From NCBI RefSeq assembly GCF_018100925.1, contig NZ_JAGJEH010000012.1, positions 100,607-164,606 of the forward strand: a stretch of DNA of 64,000 nt, written 5' to 3'. The position numbers and the translations under genes are program-made. The stretch comes from Pseudoalteromonas luteoviolacea. Lineage in GTDB: Bacteria > Pseudomonadota > Gammaproteobacteria > Enterobacterales > Alteromonadaceae. Under the pieces are notes generated by a model. That model saw nothing but the letters and a program-made list of their open reading frames with translations. It was not told where the DNA came from and did not search any database. This document shows, one piece after another, positions 59,938 to 64,000 of the stretch (position 1 is the stretch's first letter; each line of letters opens with the position of its first letter).

Positions 59938-61036
59938 ATGTTTGAAGTGAATCCTGTGATTAATCAAATCAAGGAAATTCGCGAACGTACTGAGCTTCTT
60001 CGGGGGTATCTTTGACTATGCTCTAAAACAAGAGCGTTTAGAGGAAGTCAATGCCGAACTTGAAGATCCAGCAGTATGGAATGAGCCAGAAAAAGCACAG
60101 GCTTTAGGTCGTGAAAAGTCATCTCTTGAGGTGATTGTCGAAACCATAGATAACCTAGTTGCTGGTGCGGATGACGCAGAAGGCCTAGTAGAACTTGCGG
60201 TAGAAGCAGAAGATGAAGACACTTTTGTTGAAGCACAAGGGGAAGTTGAAGGTTTAGTCGCGCAGCTAGAAAAACTAGAATTCCGCCGTATGTTCTCAGG
60301 TGAGCAAGATGCCAACGATGCCTATATAGATTTACAGTCTGGCTCTGGCGGTACTGAAGCACAAGATTGGTGTAACATGTTACTACGCATGTATTTGCGC
60401 TGGGCGGAAGCGAAAGGCTTCAAGGTCGAAATCGTTGAGGCAACCGATGGCGATGTAGCCGGTATCAAAGGCGCGACAGTGCGAGTTTCTGGTGAATATG
60501 CTTATGGCTGGTTACGCACTGAAACAGGTGTTCACCGTTTAGTTCGTAAGAGCCCATTTGACTCGACGGGCCGCCGTCACACTTCTTTTGCCTCTGCATT
60601 TATTTACCCTGAAATTGACGACAATATTGAAATTGAGATTAACCCAGCAGACTTACGAATTGACGTATATCGCGCGTCCGGGGCTGGTGGTCAGCACGTA
60701 AACCGTACGGAATCTGCGGTACGTATTACTCACTTACCAACGAATACCGTTGTGCAGTGCCAAAACGACCGTTCTCAGCATAAAAACAAAGCGCAAGCGA
60801 TGAAGCAGTTGAAAGCTAAGTTGTTTGAACTTGAAATGAAAAAACAAAACGCTGAAAAACAATCTCAGGAAGATGCAAAATCAGACATCGGGTGGGGTAG
60901 TCAGATCCGATCTTATGTACTAGATGATTCTAGAATCAAAGATTTAAGAACTGGCGTGGAAAACCGCAATACACAAGCTGTATTAGACGGTGACCTAGAC
61001 AAATTTATCGAAGCTAGCCTGAAATCAGGCCTTTAA
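59938..61036 (+). CDS. prfB: Peptide chain release factor 2 (programmed +1 frameshift)
   Basis: RF2 (365 residues after frameshifting) recognises UAA and UGA stops and releases the peptide. The first 25 codons (59938-60012) end in an in-frame TGA at 60013. A +1 shift on CTT-TGA continues with GAC TAT GCT at 60014. The main frame contains the SPF anticodon tripeptide (RKSPFDSTGR) and the catalytic GGQ (GAGGQHVNRTESA). The length equals the E. coli RF2 after the shift. This is normal regulation, not a broken gene: RF2 level controls its own synthesis. lysS follows after 27 bases, a conserved pair. Confidence 0.97.
60001..60016 (+). promoter_or_regulatory. prfB programmed +1 ribosomal frameshift site
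   Basis: An internal Shine-Dalgarno-like GGGGG (60002-60006) lies three bases before the slippery CTT TGA C (60010-60016), the standard autoregulatory element of prfB. When RF2 is scarce, ribosomes pause at TGA and shift forward one base. Confidence 0.95.
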
Positions 61037-61063
61037 TCAACAAGCTAAACTAAGAGCTAAAAA

Positions 61064-62605
61064 ATGACAGATCAAATCCAAGACGAAAACAAACTCATTG
61101 CTGAGCGTCGCGCAAAATTGGACTCAATTCGCGAGAATTGTGATGCCAATGGCCATCCGAACACCTTCCGCCGTGAAGACTATACGGCTGATCTACAGGC
61201 TAAGTTTGGTGATAAATCGAAAGAAGAGCTTGTTGAATTAGACCATCAGGTATCGGTAGCTGGTCGTATCCTTGCTAAGCGTGGCCCTTTCCTTGTTCTA
61301 CAAGACATGAAAGGTCGCATTCAAGCATATGCATCAAAGGACGTACAGAAAGCACTTAAAGAGAAGTATGGTCAACTAGATATTGGCGACATCATCGGTG
61401 TATCTGGTCCACTTCACAAGTCAGGCAAAGGTGATCTATATGTAGATATGGTTCAGTATGAACTGTTGACCAAATCACTTCGTCCATTACCTGAAAAGTT
61501 TCATGGTCTGACTGATCAAGAAGCCAAGTATCGTCAGCGTTACGTTGACTTAATCACCAACATGGATACGCGTGAAACATTCCGTATTCGCTCAAAAGTG
61601 ATTGAAGGTATTCGCCGTTTCCTTGCTGAGCGTGACTTTATGGAAGTTGAAACACCAATGCTTCAGGTTATTCCTGGTGGTGCAACAGCGCGCCCATTTG
61701 TGACGCACCACAATGCATTAGACATTGATATGTATCTGCGTATCGCACCTGAGCTTTACCTTAAGCGTTTGGTTGTAGGTGGGTTTGACCGTGTATTTGA
61801 GATCAACCGTAACTTCCGTAACGAAGGCCTTTCAACACGCCACAATCCTGAATTCACAATGATTGAGTTCTACCAAGCTTATGCTGATTACAAAGACCTC
61901 ATGAACTTAACTGAAGATATGTTACGCACGGTTGCTCAAGACGTACTTGGCACGACAACAGTTACTAACACTGTTAAGAATGCAGAAGGTGAAGTCGTTG
62001 AAACTATCGAATATGACTTTGGTAAGCAATTTGAGCGTTTATCAATGGCAGATGCGATCATTAAGTATGGTCCAGATGCAGAAGAAAGTGCTCACATCTT
62101 TAAAGATCCTGAAAACCACTTTGATGAGCTAGTAGCATACGCGAAGAAAGTGCATGTTAAGATCCCTGAGAAGTGTGTATGGGGTGCTGGTAAATTCTTG
62201 TGTGAGATCTTTGAAGAGACTGCAGAACACAAACTAATTCAGCCAACTTTCATCACTGAATATCCGTGGGAAGTATCTCCATTAGCACGTCGTAATGATG
62301 AAAATCCATTCATTACAGATCGTTTCGAATTTTTCGTAGGTGGGCGTGAACTTGCGAATGGCTTCTCAGAGTTAAACGATGCTCAAGATCAAGCTGAGCG
62401 TTTTACTCGTCAGGTTGAAGAGAAAGATGCTGGTGATGACGAAGCGATGCACTATGATGCTGACTACATTCAAGCGCTTGAGTATGGTTTACCGCCAACA
62501 GCAGGTGAAGGTATCGGTATTGACCGTTTGGTGATGCTGTTCACAGACTCGCCAACAATCAAAGATGTTATTTTGTTCCCGCATATGCGCCCGCAAGCGG
62601 ACTAA
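61064..62605 (+). CDS. lysS: Lysyl-tRNA synthetase, class II
   Basis: Charges tRNA-Lys (513 residues). The N-terminal OB-fold anticodon-binding domain covers about 60-150 (VAGRILAKRGPFLVLQDM). The class II catalytic core has motif 2, FRNEGLSTRHNPEFTMIEFY, and motif 3, GIGIDRLVML, with RQRYVDLITN before motif 1. The family is well marked and the sequence intact. It follows prfB by 27 bases and is followed by a strong terminator. Codon use suggests high expression. Confidence 0.97.
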   Translation: MTDQIQDENKLIAERRAKLDSIRENCDANGHPNTFRREDYTADLQAKFGDKSKEELVELDHQVSVAGRILAKRGPFLVLQDMKGRIQAYASKDVQKALKEKYGQLDIGDIIGVSGPLHKSGKGDLYVDMVQYELLTKSLRPLPEKFHGLTDQEAKYRQRYVDLITNMDTRETFRIRSKVIEGIRRFLAERDFMEVETPMLQVIPGGATARPFVTHHNALDIDMYLRIAPELYLKRLVVGGFDRVFEINRNFRNEGLSTRHNPEFTMIEFYQAYADYKDLMNLTEDMLRTVAQDVLGTTTVTNTVKNAEGEVVETIEYDFGKQFERLSMADAIIKYGPDAEESAHIFKDPENHFDELVAYAKKVHVKIPEKCVWGAGKFLCEIFEETAEHKLIQPTFITEYPWEVSPLARRNDENPFITDRFEFFVGGRELANGFSELNDAQDQAERFTRQVEEKDAGDDEAMHYDADYIQALEYGLPPTAGEGIGIDRLVMLFTDSPTIKDVILFPHMRPQAD

Positions 62606-62615
62606 CAACATATTG

Positions 62616-62646
62616 AAAGAAAAGCGCCATTAGGCGCTTTTCTTTT
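62616..62646 (+). terminator. Terminator after lysS
   Basis: The 13-bp stem AAAGAAAAGCGCC / GGCGCTTTTCTTT with an ATTA loop lies about ten bases after the stop codon. Confidence 0.93.
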
Positions 62647-62770
62647 ATCCATGTGAGATATATCTCAAAAATAATTTGGTATTTCTCAATAATATCTCTG
62701 TTTTTATGCAAAAACAGGCTCTTATCATTTATGTATCCGTAATAAATACAAAATATTCTAATCAGGCTTG

Positions 62771-62799
62771 TTGGCAATTTCTTGGCCCATTCCTATACT
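62771..62799 (+). promoter_or_regulatory. Promoter for the 59-residue ORF
   Basis: TTGGCA (62771-62776) and TATACT (62794-62799) are separated by exactly 17 bases, a good sigma-70 promoter. It lies about 55 bases before the ATG at 62853. Confidence 0.7.
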
Positions 62800-62852
62800 G
62801 ACGGGGCATTTACGACACATCTGTTAAATAAATCATCAGAAAACATACAATT

Positions 62853-63032
62853 ATGCCGGAATTAGATGAAGAACAAATTAAGCATGAAGCTGCCAGAAGG
62901 GAATACTGCAGACAGTGTATTGTCGAATTTCAAAAGTTGGGTTATTTGGACTCCTACCTTGAAGAGGTATTTGACCGTAAACAACGTCTAATGAGCAAGT
63001 TTTCCACCCCTACAACTTACAGAAATGACTAG
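62853..63032 (+). CDS. Small protein, unknown function
   Basis: A 59-residue reading frame: starts MPELDEEQIKHEAARREYC, ends TPTTYRND. It has a charged helical N-terminus, a CRQC pair (YCRQCIVEF) and the stretch LGYLDSYLEEVFDRKQRLM. No membrane segment. A good sigma-70 promoter lies upstream, but the ribosome site is weak (no clear GGAG). The composition looks protein-like rather than random. No family is recognised. It lies between lysS and the tRNA cluster. Confidence 0.55.
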   Translation: MPELDEEQIKHEAARREYCRQCIVEFQKLGYLDSYLEEVFDRKQRLMSKFSTPTTYRND

Positions 63033-63109
63033 GAATAGAGCAATTTGTAAGAAAAAAAGACAGTGTGTTCAATCTGTCACCATATAGTCATTTTTTACAA
63101 GAAAAGTGT

Positions 63110-63137
63110 TTGACTTATTTTTTCTGTTCTATATTAT
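63110..63137 (+). promoter_or_regulatory. Promoter of the tRNA cluster
   Basis: TTGACT (63110-63115) and TATTAT (63132-63137) at 16-base spacing, followed by a GC-rich stretch CGCCCC near the start point. Such a discriminator is typical of stable-RNA promoters under stringent control. Confidence 0.7.
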
Positions 63138-63152
63138 ACGCCCCACAAAGAC

Positions 63153-63245
63153 GGAGAGGTGGCCGAGTGGCTGAAGGCGCTCCCCTGCTAAGGGAGTATA
63201 GGGTTTGTAGCCCTATCGAGGGTTCGAATCCCTCCCCCTCCGCCA
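63153..63245 (+). tRNA. tRNA-Ser (anticodon GCU)
   Basis: A 93-base class II tRNA with a long variable arm. The anticodon loop CTGCTAA gives anticodon GCT, reading AGC/AGU serine codons. The T arm GAGGG-TTCGAAT-CCCTC is intact and CCA is encoded. The acceptor arms GGAGAGG and CCCCTCC leave an A-C mismatch at the fifth pair, where related tRNAs pair normally. Confidence 0.95.
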
Positions 63246-63268
63246 TTATTTAATGGTTTTCTTTGTAT

Positions 63269-63345
63269 GGACGCGTAGCTCAGCTGGATAGAGTACCTGG
63301 CTACGAACCAGGCGGTCGGAGGTTCGAATCCTCCCGCGTCCGCCA
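63269..63345 (+). tRNA. tRNA-Arg (anticodon ACG), copy 1
   Basis: A 77-base tRNA with acceptor GGACGCG / CGCGTCC, anticodon loop CTACGAA (anticodon ACG, A34 normally converted to inosine, reading CGU/CGC/CGA), T arm GGAGG-TTCGAAT-CCTCC and encoded CCA. First of a tandem array. Confidence 0.97.
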
Positions 63346-63402
63346 CTTTCTCTAAGTGGTTAAATATAGAGGCACTGTTCAAGTGCTAAAACATGATAAT
63401 CC
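63346..63402 (+). repeat. tRNA array spacer 1
   Basis: 57 bases; begins CTTTCTCTAAGTGG (with the preceding CA it can form CACTT / AAGTG) and contains the hairpin GCACT-GTTCA-AGTGC. The same spacer recurs with small changes between all copies. The array shows a 133-134-base period. Confidence 0.8.
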
Positions 63403-63479
63403 GGACGCGTAGCTCAGCTGGATAGAGTACCTGGCTACGAACCAGGCGGTCGGAGGTTCGAATCCTCCCGCGTCCGCCA
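63403..63479 (+). tRNA. tRNA-Arg (anticodon ACG), copy 2
   Basis: Identical to copy 1 in all 77 bases, including the encoded CCA, at a distance of 134 bases. Confidence 0.97.
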
Positions 63480-63536
63480 CTTTCTCTAAGTGGTTAAATA
63501 AAGAGACACTTATCAGGTGTTAAAACATGATATTCC

Positions 63537-63613
63537 GGACGCGTAGCTCAGCTGGATAGAGTACCTGGCTACGAACCAGGCGGTCGGAGGTTCGAATCCT
63601 CCCGCGTCCGCCA
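63537..63613 (+). tRNA. tRNA-Arg (anticodon ACG), copy 3
   Basis: Identical 77-base copy. The spacer before it (63480-63536) has the hairpin ACACT-TATCA-GGTGT in place of GCACT / AGTGC. Confidence 0.97.
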
Positions 63614-63669
63614 CTTTCTCTAAGTGGTTAAATATAGAGACACTTATCAGGTGTTAAACATGATATTCC

Positions 63670-63746
63670 GGACGCGTAGCTCAGCTGGATAGAGTACCTG
63701 GCTACGAACCAGGCGGTCGGAGGTTCGAATCCTCCCGCGTCCGCCA
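63670..63746 (+). tRNA. tRNA-Arg (anticodon ACG), copy 4
   Basis: Identical 77-base copy. The spacer before it is one base shorter (56), with the ACACT / GGTGT hairpin. Confidence 0.97.
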
Positions 63747-63803
63747 CTTTCTCTAAGTGGTTAAATAAAGAGGCACTGATCAGGTGTGTAAACATGATAT
63801 CGC

Positions 63804-63880
63804 GGACGCGTAGCTCAGCTGGATAGAGTACCTGGCTACGAACCAGGCGGTCGGAGGTTCGAATCCTCCCGCGTCCGCCA
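63804..63880 (+). tRNA. tRNA-Arg (anticodon ACG), copy 5
   Basis: Identical 77-base copy. The spacer before it carries a mixed hairpin GCACT / GGTGT, with a G-T pair at the base of the stem. Confidence 0.97.
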
Positions 63881-63937
63881 CTTTCTCTAAGTGGTTAAAT
63901 AAAGAGGCACTGTTCAAGTGCTAAAACATGATATTCC

Positions 63938-64000
63938 GGACGCGTAGCTCAGCTGGATAGAGTACCTGGCTACGAACCAGGCGGTCGGAGGTTCGAATCC
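63938..64000 (+). tRNA. tRNA-Arg (anticodon ACG), copy 6, cut by the window end
   Basis: The first 63 of 77 bases are present and identical to the other copies; the window ends inside the T arm. The array may continue beyond the window. Confidence 0.95.

Noticed and set aside
59938..60015. In-frame TGA at codon 26 that makes prfB look like a pseudogene
   Set aside because: It is the programmed +1 frameshift element with the internal GGGGG and CTT TGA C; the downstream frame is intact and gives 365 residues.
63065..63382. Reading frames over the tRNA-Ser and tRNA-Arg genes on both strands
   Set aside because: They overlap structurally certain tRNAs and their translations are simply tRNA sequence read as protein.
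63246..64000. Regularly spaced direct repeats that could suggest a CRISPR array
   Set aside because: The repeated units are full 77-base tRNA-Arg genes with encoded CCA, and the spacers are similar to each other rather than unique.

Overview
The window is an ordinary, gene-dense stretch of chromosome from a marine gammaproteobacterium of the Alteromonadales, most likely Pseudoalteromonas or a close relative. The evidence is the complete sodium-pumping NADH:quinone reductase operon (nqrABCDEF with apbE and nqrM), FabV as enoyl-ACP reductase, several gene neighbourhoods shared with E. coli and Vibrio (fldB-xerD-dsbC-recJ-prfB-lysS, srmB-trmN6, ampG-yajG-bolA, serA-rpiA-ygfA), and a long tandem array of tRNA-Arg(ACG) genes. 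I saw no prophage, transposase, CRISPR array or plasmid function. The genus is inferred from gene content and not measured.

Layout. 1-4112: ferric-iron ABC transporter (substrate-binding protein cut by the window edge, fused permease, ATPase) and a DyP-type peroxidase homologue that lacks the distal catalytic residues. 4116-9074: argR and mdh divergent, then serA, rpiA, 5-formyl-THF cyclo-ligase and a tail-anchored unknown protein on the minus strand. 9326-18355: an S10-family serine carboxypeptidase, a double-REC GGDEF protein, glnK-amtB behind an NtrC/sigma-54-type control region, PBP1b and a chemotaxis receptor. 18513-23121 (minus strand): hemL, pyrB, hemJ and a CLC protein. 23259-29272: erpA behind a near-perfect IscR type-1 site, a 58-codon membrane protein, a small XRE regulator with a long structured leader, ampG, a periplasmic cyclophilin, yajG, rlmG, alkB and bolA. 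29414-38239: fabV, then nqrA-F, apbE and nqrM.

38291-46896 is a cobalamin uptake and salvage cluster: cobC, a cobalamin riboswitch, then btuD-btuC-cobT-cobS-cobU-cobQ-cobO-btuF with overlapping or nearly abutting genes. The uracil-DNA glycosylase gene ung is coupled to its end. It can import corrinoid, adenosylate it and assemble the nucleotide loop. The btuB receptor and a cbiB/cobD-type enzyme are not in the window. 46975-55536 is a mixed region: talB, yaaA, srmB and trmN6 among small secreted or lipidated proteins, an MFS transporter, an unknown 264-residue protein, an HExxH protein and a VanZ-like protein. 55565-62605 is the conserved fldB/xerD-dsbC-recJ-prfB-lysS block, with the classic prfB +1 frameshift site. 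The window closes with a 59-residue ORF behind a good promoter, tRNA-Ser(GCU), and at least six near-identical tRNA-Arg(ACG) units of 133-134 bp.

The most notable observations are the DyP homologue with both distal residues replaced, the IscR and NtrC/sigma-54 sites, the structured leaders before the XRE gene and prfB, the tRNA-array spacers that keep a hairpin through paired base changes, and several small proteins of unknown function. I did not find a convincing wholly new multi-gene system.
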